Source of the DNA: Clavibacter tessellarius | GTDB lineage: Bacteria > Actinomycetota > Actinomycetes > Actinomycetales > Microbacteriaceae | DNA: 64,000 nt | Direction of reading: 5' to 3' | Assembly (NCBI RefSeq): GCF_001618005.1 | Contig: NZ_LQXA01000028.1 | Span: forward strand, 62,001 to 126,000 | In this document: piece by piece, positions 7,474 through 15,532 of the stretch | How the letters are laid out: every line of letters starts with the position of its first letter | Position numbering within the stretch: the stretch's first letter is position 1 | The notes under the pieces: model-generated | Told to the model about the DNA's origin: nothing | The model's database searches: none | The model's input: only the letters and a program-made list of their open reading frames with translations | Made by a program: the position numbers and the translations under genes

Positions 7474-9025
7474 GCGCGGCCTTCCTGATCTCGAGGTCGC
7501 CGACGGCCTTGGCGCGGATGCGGATCGCGTTGCCGGGCAGGTAGGGGATGACGAGCTCGTCGAAGTCCACGATCTCGACGCTCGCCGGGGACGCGCCCGC
7601 GGCGACCGCGCGCTCCACGGCCTCCTGCCGGGCGTCGTCGAGGGCCTGCTGGCGGGATCCGTCGTTGACGCTGTAGACGCGGTCGAGCTCGCCGGAGACC
7701 TGCGCGATGGCGGCGCCGACGGCGTTGGCGACCGCGTGGTCGTTCGGCCGGACGATCCGCCCGAGTCCCTCGAGCTCGTCGGGCAGGAGGATCGAGCCGC
7801 CGCCCACGGCCACCACCGGCAGCGGCGCGGACGAGGTGCGCATGCGCTCCACGACGTCGGCGACGCGCACCGCGATGGTGTCGAGCGTCCGGCGCACGAG
7901 CTGGGGGGAGAGGTGCGCGACGAGCGCGGGGTCGCCCACCTCGGCCATGCCGGCGGCGACCGCGACGTCCGTGGTTGTGAGGGTGTCCCCGCCGAACACG
8001 AGGGCGCGCCGGCCGAGCGCGTAGCCGACCGAGTCGGGGCCGACCAGGTCGCCGTCGCCGCGCACCAGGGATCCGCCGCCGATGCCGATGGAGAGCACGT
8101 CCGGCATGCGGAAGTTGGTGCGGATGCCGGCCACGCTGATCTCGGTCGTCGCCTCCCGCGGGAAACCGCTCGCCAGCACGCCGACGTCGCTCGTGGTGCC
8201 GCCGATGTCGACGACCGCGCACGTGTCGAGGCCGGAGAGGAGGGCCGCGCCGCGCATCGAGTTGGTGGGGCCGGACGCGAAGGTCGCCACCGGGTACCGG
8301 CGCGCGAAGTCGGCGCCCATGAGCGTGCCGTCGTTCTGCGAGAGGTAGAGGGGAGCGGTGATCCCGTGGCCGCGCACGGCCTTCTCGAGCCCGCCCACGA
8401 TCCCGTCCGCCAGCTCCCGGAGCGACGCGTTGATGATGGTCGCGTTCTCGCGCTCCAGCAGCCCGATGCGGCCGATCTCGTGGGACAGCGAGATGGCGAC
8501 ATCGGGTCCCAGCTCGGCCGCGAGGACGGCCGCGGCCTCCACCTCGAACTCGCTGTTCACGGGCGCGAACACCGACGAGATCGCGACGGAGCGGAGGCCC
8601 CGCCGGGCGATGTCGGCCGCGTGCCGCTTCAGCTCGTCGTGGTCGAGCGGCGCGATGACCCGGCCGTCGAACTCGTGGCCGCCGTGGGCGAGGTACCCGG
8701 TGCCGCGCACGGCGTCGACCAGCGCCTCGGGCCAGTCGACGAAGGGCGGCAGCGACGCGGTCGCCGGCAGCGCGAGCCGCACGGCCGCGGTGGGCGCGAG
8801 TCGCCGGGCCTCGACGAGGGCGTTGATGAAGTGGGTGGTGCCGATCATGACCGCGTCGATCGCGGCCGGGTCGAAGGGGTGCTGCCGGTCGAGCTCCGCG
8901 AGCGCGCCGACGATGCCGGAGGTGACGTCCTCGGTGGTGGAGGACTTGATGCCGACGACCACGCGGTCGCCGTCCATGAGCACGGCGTCCGTGTTGGTGC
9001 CGCCGACGTCGATGCCGATCCTCAT
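7466..9025 (-). CDS. Hydantoinase/oxoprolinase family protein (HyuA-like)
   Basis: A 519-aa protein with the HyuA architecture. It begins with the actin/ASKHA-type phosphate-binding loop GIDVGGTNTDAVLM, followed by GTTHFINALVEARRL. The second nucleotide-binding motif VVDIGGTTSDVGVL is near residue 268 and GGGSLVRG near 318. HyuA-type subunits hydrolyse hydantoins, 5-oxoproline or N-methylhydantoin with ATP and usually pair with a HyuB subunit. None is present here; instead DUF917 proteins take the adjacent position. The gene starts within the stop of the permease gene (ATGA overlap) and its end overlaps the next ATG by 8 nt. The exact substrate cannot be read from sequence. Confidence 0.9.
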   Translation of the reverse strand: MRIGIDVGGTNTDAVLMDGDRVVVGIKSSTTEDVTSGIVGALAELDRQHPFDPAAIDAVMIGTTHFINALVEARRLAPTAAVRLALPATASLPPFVDWPEALVDAVRGTGYLAHGGHEFDGRVIAPLDHDELKRHAADIARRGLRSVAISSVFAPVNSEFEVEAAAVLAAELGPDVAISLSHEIGRIGLLERENATIINASLRELADGIVGGLEKAVRGHGITAPLYLSQNDGTLMGADFARRYPVATFASGPTNSMRGAALLSGLDTCAVVDIGGTTSDVGVLASGFPREATTEISVAGIRTNFRMPDVLSIGIGGGSLVRGDGDLVGPDSVGYALGRRALVFGGDTLTTTDVAVAAGMAEVGDPALVAHLSPQLVRRTLDTIAVRVADVVERMRTSSAPLPVVAVGGGSILLPDELEGLGRIVRPNDHAVANAVGAAIAQVSGELDRVYSVNDGSRQQALDDARQEAVERAVAAGASPASVEIVDFDELVIPYLPGNAIRIRAKAVGDLEIRKAAHV

Positions 9026-10389
9026 CGCCTCGCCCCCGTCCCGGCCGTGGCCGCGACCGGCGTCGCGGCTCCCGGCGCCGGATGCGCGGCGCCCTCGGTG
9101 GCGACCTCGCCGACGCCGCGGATCAAGCCCGCCTTACCGAGCACCGCGTAGAGCACGAAGGCCGTGATGACCGCGTTCAGGCTGCCGAGCCCGAAGGTCG
9201 CGTAGTAGCCGACGAGCGCGGAGACCAGCCAGATCCCGAGGCTCACCGGCACCCAGCGCGGCGCGCTTGCCGGGAGCGCGCCGGTCGCGCGGGAGGCGTC
9301 GAGCGCCGGCCGCCAGTTCCTCACCACGAAGTACTCGGCGATCATGATCCCCACGATGGGCGGGAACGCCACGCCCAGCAGGGTGAGGAACGCGGTGAAC
9401 TGACCGAGGATCCCGGCCGCCGCGAGCACCGACCCGACCAGGCCGACCACGACCGTCACGAGCGCCCGGTTCACGCGCCGCCCGAACACGGTGTCGATGA
9501 AGTTCACGATGCCGAGGCCCGACGAGTACAGGTTCCAGTCGTTGATCTTGATGGTGCCGAGCAGGATCACGAGCACGCCCACCCAGCCCACCGACGACAG
9601 GATGATCGCGGAGACGTCGGCCGTGCGCACCGCGTGCGCGAGCAGCACACCGGACAGCCCCGTGAGGTACTCGCCGACCGTGATGCTCACGACCGTCTGC
9701 TTCACCACGTCGATCGCCGAGCGGTTGTAGCGGGTCTGATCGGGCGAGATGAGCGCGCCGACGATGAAGCCGCCGGCCACGATCGAGGCGCCCGCCAGGA
9801 TCGACATGGGTGGGCCCGGCGCCGCCTGCGTCACGAGCTCCGAGATGTCGTGCTCCTTCAGCTCGAGGACGACGGCCCAGCCGACGAGCAGCAGGAAGAG
9901 CGGCACCGCGATGTTCGCGACCCACTGCATGCCGTGGAAGCCGAGCATCACGACGGCGGTGATGATCAGGCCGAACGCGAGCGACCAGGCCCACACCGGC
10001 AGCCACGGCATGATCGAGTGCAGCCCGGAGGCGGAGACGCCCGACTGGATGCCGAACCAGCCGATGAGGCTGACGCCGATGGCCAGGCCGATGACGGCGG
10101 AGCCCGCGTGCCCGAATCCCGTCCACCGCGACAGGATCGAGGTGTTCAGCCCCTCGCGCTGCCCGATGAGCCCGGTGAAGACGCAGACGACCTCGAGGAT
10201 CACGGCGCCGATGGTGATCGCCCAGAAGGCATCCCAGAACGACATGCTGAAGCCGAGCGTGGCGGCGACGACGAAGGCGCTCAGCGCGGACAGCTGGCCG
10301 ACGCGCTGGGTCGCGATGGGGAACCAGTGGTAGCGCGCCTCCTGCGGGACCCGCGCGAGCGCGTAGTCGTCGGGTGCGGTGGATGCCAT
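9022..10389 (-). CDS. NCS1-family permease (CodB-like)
   Basis: A 455-aa integral membrane protein with about 12 hydrophobic helices. It belongs to the nucleobase-cation-symport-1 family, which imports cytosine, uracil, allantoin, hydantoins and related rings. N-terminal features are RYHWFPIATQRVGQLSALSAFVVAATLGF and WTGFGHAGSAVIG; helix 6-7 carries SPDQTRYNRS, a conserved NCS1 loop. The ATG at 10389 follows GAGGAG at a good distance; an upstream ATG would add 11 unlikely residues. It is the first gene of the cluster, so the pathway begins with uptake of a cyclic nitrogen compound. A -10-like TACGCT lies upstream on the minus strand. Confidence 0.85.
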   Translation of the reverse strand: MASTAPDDYALARVPQEARYHWFPIATQRVGQLSALSAFVVAATLGFSMSFWDAFWAITIGAVILEVVCVFTGLIGQREGLNTSILSRWTGFGHAGSAVIGLAIGVSLIGWFGIQSGVSASGLHSIMPWLPVWAWSLAFGLIITAVVMLGFHGMQWVANIAVPLFLLLVGWAVVLELKEHDISELVTQAAPGPPMSILAGASIVAGGFIVGALISPDQTRYNRSAIDVVKQTVVSITVGEYLTGLSGVLLAHAVRTADVSAIILSSVGWVGVLVILLGTIKINDWNLYSSGLGIVNFIDTVFGRRVNRALVTVVVGLVGSVLAAAGILGQFTAFLTLLGVAFPPIVGIMIAEYFVVRNWRPALDASRATGALPASAPRWVPVSLGIWLVSALVGYYATFGLGSLNAVITAFVLYAVLGKAGLIRGVGEVATEGAAHPAPGAATPVAATAGTGARR

Positions 10390-10547
10390 GGGGACTCCTC
10401 GGGTGTCACGACGGGTTGCCACAGCGTAGGGATCCGCCCGCGGAGGGCGCCATGTGCAGAGTGCCCCGTCGGGAGCGGGGAGCGGGGCGGAGTGCTGGGG
10501 GAGAGTCCGGGCGGGTCGGCTCCGAGCCTGCGAGCATCGGGAGTCTC

Positions 10548-11144
10548 ATGGACGACGCGCGACCTCGGAACCCCGACTCCTGGGAGCCGCCGGGCCTGGG
10601 GGCGGCCCTCGTGGGACACCTCGTCCTCGGGGTCGTGAAGGCGCCGGTGGTGCTCGTGCTCCTCGGGCTCGCGACCCTCCTGCCCGCCGTCCCGTCGCCG
10701 GGAGCCGGTGGACTGGTGGCGCTCGTCGCCGTGGCCATCGGCGTCGGCGCGCTGATCGAGGTCCTGGTCGAGGACCCCTTCGCCCGGCGGCGGAGGCTCT
10801 CGTCGCCGGGCGGCTGGGACTTCGCGCTCGTGCCCCCGCTCGTCGCGCTGGTGGGGGTGGTGGCCCTCGGCTGGCTCATGAGCCGCTCGCTCGCCGTGGG
10901 CGTGGCGGTGGGAGCCGCCTGGGGGCTGGCCTCCGCGGTCGGGATCGCCATCGGCCGCCCGTGGGAGCCCGGCATGACGCAGGACGAGCACGACGCCAAG
11001 TGGATCGAGCTGAAGGACATGACCCGCGAGACCTTCGCCCCCGACGTGGAGGAGATCCGCCGTCGTGCCGGGGAGCGGAGCATGCAGCGCTACCGCGACG
11101 CGATCGAGAGGAAGCGGCGGGAGCAGGACAGCGAGGGCGGGTGA
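10548..11144 (+). CDS. Small membrane protein, function unknown
   Basis: A 198-aa protein with about four hydrophobic segments between residues 18 and 125 (GHLVLGVVKAPVVLVLLGLATLL, GLVALVAVAIGVGALIEVLV, FALVPPLVALVGVVALGWL, VGVAVGAAWGLASAVGIAI). A charged cytoplasmic C-terminal tail follows (EEIRRRAGERSMQRYRDAIERKRREQ). I do not recognise a family. The ATG at 10548 is preceded by GGGAG, and the gene diverges from the permease cluster. The tail is predicted helical and might bind a partner. Confidence 0.65.
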   Translation: MDDARPRNPDSWEPPGLGAALVGHLVLGVVKAPVVLVLLGLATLLPAVPSPGAGGLVALVAVAIGVGALIEVLVEDPFARRRRLSSPGGWDFALVPPLVALVGVVALGWLMSRSLAVGVAVGAAWGLASAVGIAIGRPWEPGMTQDEHDAKWIELKDMTRETFAPDVEEIRRRAGERSMQRYRDAIERKRREQDSEGG

Positions 11145-11160
11145 GCCCGGACGATCCGTC

Positions 11161-12939
11161 CTACGTCGTCGTGGGGATGTAGCGACGCAGATGCTGGCGC
11201 AGCGCGGGATCGACCACGTGGACGAAGGTCCCGCGGATGCCGCGCGTCATGAGCACCGCGTAGATGTTGCTGATGAGCAGCCGCAGGTCATCGTCGGAGA
11301 AGGTGATGCCGAGCGTCGGGTTGTTCTCCTGGCCCTTCTTGTCGAAGTAGGACTCGCGGTGCATGAACAGGCTGCCGCCCTCGGAGTCGTATCGGAGATC
11401 CGGCCCGATGATGACGCCGGCGTAGTTCAGGTCGTATCCCTGCACCGTGTGGATCGAGCCCACCTCCTCCAGCGCGTTCGTCGACGCGATCCAGTCGCGT
11501 TGAGTGCTGTTCCACTTCGCCCGGTAGTCGCCGATCCGGATGTCGAACGCCTGAGGGTCCTTCTTCGAGACCCACTCCCATGCGTACCCCGGCACCATGC
11601 GCGCGAGCCCGTGCTCCCGGTCACGGTCGCGGATGGCCGCATGCATGGCGCCGACATCGTCGAACATCCGCAACTCGTAGTCGCCGAGGGCGTCCGCGGT
11701 CAGCGGCTCCTCCGGACGCGAGCTCGGCGTCGCGCCGAGGACGCGGCGGATGTACCCGATGTAATCCGTCCCCGCTCGCACGCGCATCTGCGACATGAGC
11801 GGCTGCCAGCGGCGACCGCGTCGTGCCTCGGCGATGACGCCGTCGATGATGTCCGCGCCGAGATCGGCGGGCCGAACGCTCTGCGCGGGGTCGATCATGA
11901 GGATCTGATGCGTGCTCTTCCCGCGGATCCAGTCCAGCTGCGTCTTGTGCTTGTCGTCCTCCCCGAAGAGGGCGACGGTGATGTCCTCGAACTTGCGATT
12001 CAGCGGCCCCGAGGCCTGGTTCGCCCGGCGGTTCAGGCGATGCGCCTCATCGACGATGAGGAGGTCGAAGCGGCCTGCGCTCTCGCCGACCTGGAAGGGC
12101 GTCAGGACCTCGACGCCTCGTAGCCCGGGCGTGCGCGTGAACACCTTCTTCACGCTCTCTCGCAGCGACTGCTGGGGAATGACGAAACCCGTGCGCATCC
12201 CCTGGAGCGCCTCGCGGTTCTCGCCGAGGAAGAAGTCGGTGAACACGGAGTCGCTGTCGAGGACGTCGTCGACCGGGAGCCGCCCGATGTCGGCGATCAG
12301 CTTCAGCAGGTAGATCGCCACGACGGTCTTCCCGGTGCCGGGCTCGCCCTGGATCACCATCGTGCTCTCGATCCCCGTCTGCCGGTCCGCTACCAGACCT
12401 TCGAGCACCTGCTCCAGCGCGACCTCCTGGTCAGGCGAGAGCGCCTTGAACGGGGAAAGCTTGAAGAGGTCGCCGTTCTCGATCTCGGCGATGGAGCGCT
12501 GGAACAGCCCCTCGCGTCGAAGCGTCTCGAAGACCCTCTCGAACTCCGCGGTGTAGGTGACTCGGTCGTAGTAGTCCGCGTTCGTGATCCCGATGTTGCG
12601 GTTCAGGACGGTGTAGACGCCGTCGCCGGAGAAGAGGTTGATGAGACGCGACTCGAAGTCCAGGCACACGGACTTGTTGAAGGTCTCACCGACGATCACG
12701 CGCGCGGTCGCCAGATGTCCGCGTGCGTCGGACTTGAGGTGCTGTGCGAGACGCGCGGCTGCCCGGAGCGATTCCCCGACGTAGAGGTCGTCGGGTGCGC
12801 GGCGGCTCGGCCGCTTTCCGGCGGGCGGACCGTCGAGGACGTAGACCACCGGCCAGTTGGAGTTGCGCGGATGCTCTGCTCCCCATCGGGCGACGGCGTC
12901 ACCGGAGAGTGCGACGCGACGGACCTCAAAGTGCGTCAT
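11161..12939 (-). CDS. GIY-YIG nuclease fused to DUF2075 helicase-like ATPase
   Basis: A 592-aa two-domain protein. Residues about 30-110 form a GIY-YIG-like nuclease: VVYVLDG, then DDLYVGES, an Arg/His helix AARLAQHL, and the catalytic-Glu segment DFESRLINLF. The DUF2075 (Schlafen-group-3-like) SF1 ATPase follows. It has Walker A GEPGTGKT at 198-205, Walker B LLIVDEAHRL near 295, a QILMIDPAQSVRP sensor, and SIHTVQGYDLNYAGVIIGPDL plus VLMTRGIRGTFVHV as late helicase motifs. All key ATPase residues are present. Such fusions occur in accessory regions and are suspected of acting against foreign nucleic acid. The start overlaps the MazG-like gene by 14 nt, so the two form one unit. Confidence 0.85.
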   Translation of the reverse strand: MTHFEVRRVALSGDAVARWGAEHPRNSNWPVVYVLDGPPAGKRPSRRAPDDLYVGESLRAAARLAQHLKSDARGHLATARVIVGETFNKSVCLDFESRLINLFSGDGVYTVLNRNIGITNADYYDRVTYTAEFERVFETLRREGLFQRSIAEIENGDLFKLSPFKALSPDQEVALEQVLEGLVADRQTGIESTMVIQGEPGTGKTVVAIYLLKLIADIGRLPVDDVLDSDSVFTDFFLGENREALQGMRTGFVIPQQSLRESVKKVFTRTPGLRGVEVLTPFQVGESAGRFDLLIVDEAHRLNRRANQASGPLNRKFEDITVALFGEDDKHKTQLDWIRGKSTHQILMIDPAQSVRPADLGADIIDGVIAEARRGRRWQPLMSQMRVRAGTDYIGYIRRVLGATPSSRPEEPLTADALGDYELRMFDDVGAMHAAIRDRDREHGLARMVPGYAWEWVSKKDPQAFDIRIGDYRAKWNSTQRDWIASTNALEEVGSIHTVQGYDLNYAGVIIGPDLRYDSEGGSLFMHRESYFDKKGQENNPTLGITFSDDDLRLLISNIYAVLMTRGIRGTFVHVVDPALRQHLRRYIPTTT

Positions 12940-13246
12940 ACCGGGCGCTGCGTCCGCGAGCCTTCTCCACCGGGTACTTGGCTCGCGTGACGGCCAGCTT
13001 CTCGCGCACGATCTCCTCCGGGTCGAGGTCCATCCGCTCGGCCAGGAGCAGGCAGTACGTCAAGACGTCGGCCAACTCGCCCCTCACCTGCGCAGGGTCG
13101 CCCTCGGCATCCCACTGGTAGCACTCGAGCAGCTCGCCCGCCTCGATCACGATGCTCTTCGCGAGGTTCTCCGGCGTGTGGAACTGCGCCCAGTCCCGTT
13201 CCGCGACGAACGCGGCGAGCTCGTCGCGCACGTCTCGGCTGACCAT
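12926..13246 (-). CDS. MazG-like nucleotide pyrophosphohydrolase
   Basis: A 106-aa all-alpha NTP pyrophosphatase-like protein. The metal-binding pattern is intact: EAGELLECYQW supplies the first ExxE and GELADVLTYCLLL the ExxD. The family hydrolyses (d)NTPs to NMPs and PPi. Its position immediately before a nuclease-helicase, with a 14-nt overlap, suggests a joint role, for example nucleotide depletion or clearance of modified nucleotides during infection; this is inference. TACCGT at 13253-13258 lies 6 nt before the ATG, indicating a leaderless transcript. Confidence 0.85.
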   Translation of the reverse strand: MVSRDVRDELAAFVAERDWAQFHTPENLAKSIVIEAGELLECYQWDAEGDPAQVRGELADVLTYCLLLAERMDLDPEEIVREKLAVTRAKYPVEKARGRSARYDAL

Positions 13247-13252
13247 GCGGTC

Positions 13253-13258
13253 ACGGTA
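13253..13258 (-). promoter_or_regulatory. Leaderless -10 element (TACCGT), MazG-like gene
   Basis: TACCGT, then 6 nt, then ATG 13246. No Shine-Dalgarno sequence is possible in the space available. Confidence 0.5.
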
Positions 13259-13353
13259 GCAGGCGGTCCCCGATCCCGAAGTGGGGGCACCGCGCTTCCA
13301 TGAGCGCGCATGGACATCCGTATCGTCAGGATCACCGAGACGAGGGAGTCCCC

Positions 13354-14466
13354 ATGGAATTCGCCGAACGACTGGCCGCCCTGGCCCTGAAGGTCCGCAA
13401 CCAGCGCGAGGCCATCCAGACGGAGGAGGCGACGAAGAACGCGTTCATCATGCCGTTCATCTCCACGATCCTCGGATACGACGTCTTCAACCCGCTCGAG
13501 GTGGTCCCCGAGTTCACGGCGGACCTCGGCCTCAAGAAGGGCGAGAAGATCGACTACGCGATCATGCGCGACGGCGAGGTGCAGATCCTCATCGAGTGCA
13601 AGAAGTCGACGGAGCCGCTGAAGATCGAGCACGCGTCGCAGCTCTTCCGCTACTTCGCCGTCACCAACGCGCGGATCGCGGTGCTCACGAACGGCGAGAC
13701 GTACCACTTCTACACGGACCTCGACGCGCCGAACCGCATGGACGAGAAGCCGTTCCTCGTGCTCGATCTCGCGGACATCGACGAGACCCTGCTGCCCGAG
13801 CTGATGAAGCTCACGAAGGATGTCTTCGACCTCGACTCGATCATCAGCGCCGCGGGCGAGCTCAAGTACGTCGGGGCGCTGAAGCGGGCGATCGCGGCCG
13901 AGTTCCGCGAGCCGACCACGGAGTGGGTGAAGCTCCTCACCCGTCGCGTGTACGACGGATCGTTCACGGAGAAGGTGCGGGAGCAGTTCACGACGCTCGT
14001 CGGCAAGGCGTCGAAGCAGTACCTGAACGAGCAGGTGAACGACCGCCTGAAGACGGCCCTGGGCGCTCCCGCGTTCCCGTCGGCGCCGACCGCGGTGTCG
14101 GCCGACGCGATCACCAGCGAGGAGGCCGTGGAGGCCGACCTCGATCGCGACACCGAGATCGAGACGACCCTCGAGGAGCTCGAGGGCTACCAGATCGTCA
14201 AGGCCATCGCCTGCAGCGAGGTGAAGCCGCAGCGCGTGGTGCACCGTGACGCGAAGTCGTACCTCGCGATCCTCCTCGACGACAACAACCGCAAGCCCAT
14301 CGCGCGCCTCCACTTCAACGGCAAGAAGCAGAAGTACCTGGGGCTCTTCGACGCGCACAAGGTCGAGACGCGGCACCCGATCGGATCGCTCGACGAGATC
14401 TACGCGCACGCGGACGCGATCCGGGAGGCGATCCGCGGGCACGCGGGGGAGCCGGTCGGCGCGTAG
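13354..14466 (+). CDS. HsdR_N-type restriction endonuclease-like protein
   Basis: A 370-aa protein resembling the N-terminal nuclease domain of type I restriction subunits but without the helicase part. The PD-(D/E)xK core is visible: EVVPEFTADLG, KIDYAIMRDGEVQILIECKKS (Asp, then Glu-x-Lys), then a QLFRYFAVTNARIAVLTNG strand. The C-terminal third (about 285-370) is a separate small domain ending in GSLDEIYAHADAIREAI. No methylase or specificity subunit is nearby, so it is an orphan nuclease. ATG 13354 has a GGGAG Shine-Dalgarno sequence; a TATCGT -10 lies about 30 nt upstream. It diverges from the MazG/DUF2075 pair. Confidence 0.8.
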   Translation: MEFAERLAALALKVRNQREAIQTEEATKNAFIMPFISTILGYDVFNPLEVVPEFTADLGLKKGEKIDYAIMRDGEVQILIECKKSTEPLKIEHASQLFRYFAVTNARIAVLTNGETYHFYTDLDAPNRMDEKPFLVLDLADIDETLLPELMKLTKDVFDLDSIISAAGELKYVGALKRAIAAEFREPTTEWVKLLTRRVYDGSFTEKVREQFTTLVGKASKQYLNEQVNDRLKTALGAPAFPSAPTAVSADAITSEEAVEADLDRDTEIETTLEELEGYQIVKAIACSEVKPQRVVHRDAKSYLAILLDDNNRKPIARLHFNGKKQKYLGLFDAHKVETRHPIGSLDEIYAHADAIREAIRGHAGEPVGA

Positions 14467-14473
14467 TTCCGGG

Positions 14474-14806
14474 TCACTCCGCCAGCGCCTCCGCGATCCG
14501 CGGGAACTCCACCGCCACCACGCGCCACAGCACCTCCACGTCCGTGCCGTCGTAGTCGTGGGCGACGAAGCTCCGTACCGCGCGGATCCCGCTCCAGTCG
14601 ACGTCGGGACGGGCTTCCCGGAAGGAGGTGGGGAGGCGGTCGGCGGCGCTCGAGAGGTCCACGACGAGCGAGCGCGCGATGCGGCGCTGCTCGTCGTCCG
14701 CGGGGTCGACGAAGCGCGCGTGGCCGCGCGCCGCCACCCGTCGAGCGGAGACCGCGAACCGCGCGATGTCCGCCAGCAGCGCCGGGATGCGTTCGCCGTC
14801 GATCAT
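14474..14806 (-). CDS. hepT: HepT-like HEPN toxin
   Basis: A 110-aa all-helical HEPN (DUF86) protein. The RNase/active motif RX4HXY is present as RSFVAHDY near residue 77. In known HepT/MntA pairs the HEPN protein is an RNase toxin that the nucleotidyltransferase silences by AMPylating the Tyr in this motif. Its ATG overlaps the stop codon of the upstream antitoxin gene by one base (TGATG), the usual coupled order. It ends 8 nt from the convergent HsdR_N-type gene. Confidence 0.85.
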   Translation of the reverse strand: MIDGERIPALLADIARFAVSARRVAARGHARFVDPADDEQRRIARSLVVDLSSAADRLPTSFREARPDVDWSGIRAVRSFVAHDYDGTDVEVLWRVVAVEFPRIAEALAE

Positions 14807-15267
14807 CAGAGGGCCACGGCCTCGGTTCGGATGCGGTCCATGACCGGCCCCGTCCCACGATCGGAGACCACGTCGACGTGCAGGCCCAGCAGTTCCGTGA
14901 CCTCGGCCATGAAGCCCGCCAGGTCGAAGAGGGACGCGTCCGGCGCGGGATGCACGAGGAGATCCACGTCGGATCCCGCCGTGGCGTCCCCGCGCGCCAC
15001 GGATCCGAAGACGCGGACGTCGCTGAGGCGTCGGCGGGCCGCGACCTCGAGGATCCGCTCCCGCGACGCCCGCACGCGCTCGAGCGACGGGACCCGCAGC
15101 ACCGACCCCAGCCGCTCGAGCGTCTCGGGGGACGGCTGCCGGCGACCGCTCTCGTACGCGGCGATGTTCGGCTGCGGGACCCCCGTGCGAGCGGCGAGCT
15201 CGCGTTGCGACAGCGCCATCTCGCGGCGCAGCCGACGCAGCTCCTCACCGATGGACGCCTCGCTCAT
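14806..15267 (-). CDS. mntA: HTH-fused MNT nucleotidyltransferase antitoxin
   Basis: A 153-aa fusion. Residues about 5-60 are an XRE-type helix-turn-helix (MALSQRELAARTGVPQPNIAAYESG). Residues about 70-150 are a minimal nucleotidyltransferase with the canonical catalytic pattern GSVARGDATAGSDVDLLV. The MNT domain is expected to AMPylate HepT, and the HTH to repress the pair. There is no Shine-Dalgarno sequence: TATCAT at 15275-15280 lies 7 nt before the ATG, so the mRNA is probably leaderless. A 17-bp palindrome overlaps that promoter element and is the likely operator. Confidence 0.85.
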   Translation of the reverse strand: MSEASIGEELRRLRREMALSQRELAARTGVPQPNIAAYESGRRQPSPETLERLGSVLRVPSLERVRASRERILEVAARRRLSDVRVFGSVARGDATAGSDVDLLVHPAPDASLFDLAGFMAEVTELLGLHVDVVSDRGTGPVMDRIRTEAVAL

Positions 15268-15274
15268 GACCGCG

Positions 15275-15293
15275 ATGATATCGGGCCGATATC
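15275..15293 (-). promoter_or_regulatory. Operator palindrome overlapping -10 of the antitoxin-toxin unit
   Basis: Positions 15277-15293 read GATATCGG-G-CCGATATC, a perfect inverted repeat with a 1-nt centre. It overlaps the -10 hexamer TATCAT (15275-15280, minus strand). This is well placed for autorepression by the fused HTH. Confidence 0.65.
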
Positions 15294-15306
15294 GCGAGGC
15301 GAAGGG

Positions 15307-15378
15307 TGCCCCTGGAGGGACTCGAACCCCCAACCCTTTCCTTAGGACGGAACTGCTCTTCCATTGAGCTACAGAGGC
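15307..15378 (-). tRNA. tRNA-Arg (anticodon CCT)
   Basis: A complete cloverleaf on the minus strand. Acceptor arms GCCTCTG and CAGGGGC pair, the D arm is GCTC...GAGC, the anticodon loop GTCCTAA gives CCT, and the T arm contains GGTTCGAGTCC. CCA is not encoded. It decodes AGG, a rare codon in this genome, and it borders the accessory patch to its left. Confidence 0.93.
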
Positions 15379-15520
15379 TGACGGGCCCATGGTAGCGGAG
15401 GGCCGCGGGCTCGGCTGAGGTGGGCGGGCGCCGGGGACGGACACGGGCGGCTGTCCGCCGAGCCCCCCCGGATCGCCCCCCGCGCGGCCCCGCCTGCCCG
15501 TTTCCCCACCCGGCGCGTCG

Positions 15521-15526
15521 TACTGT
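15521..15526 (+). promoter_or_regulatory. Leaderless -10 element (TACTGT)
   Basis: TACTGT, then 6 nt, then GTG 15533 of the large helicase-fold gene. Confidence 0.5.
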
Positions 15527-15532
15527 TGCCGG

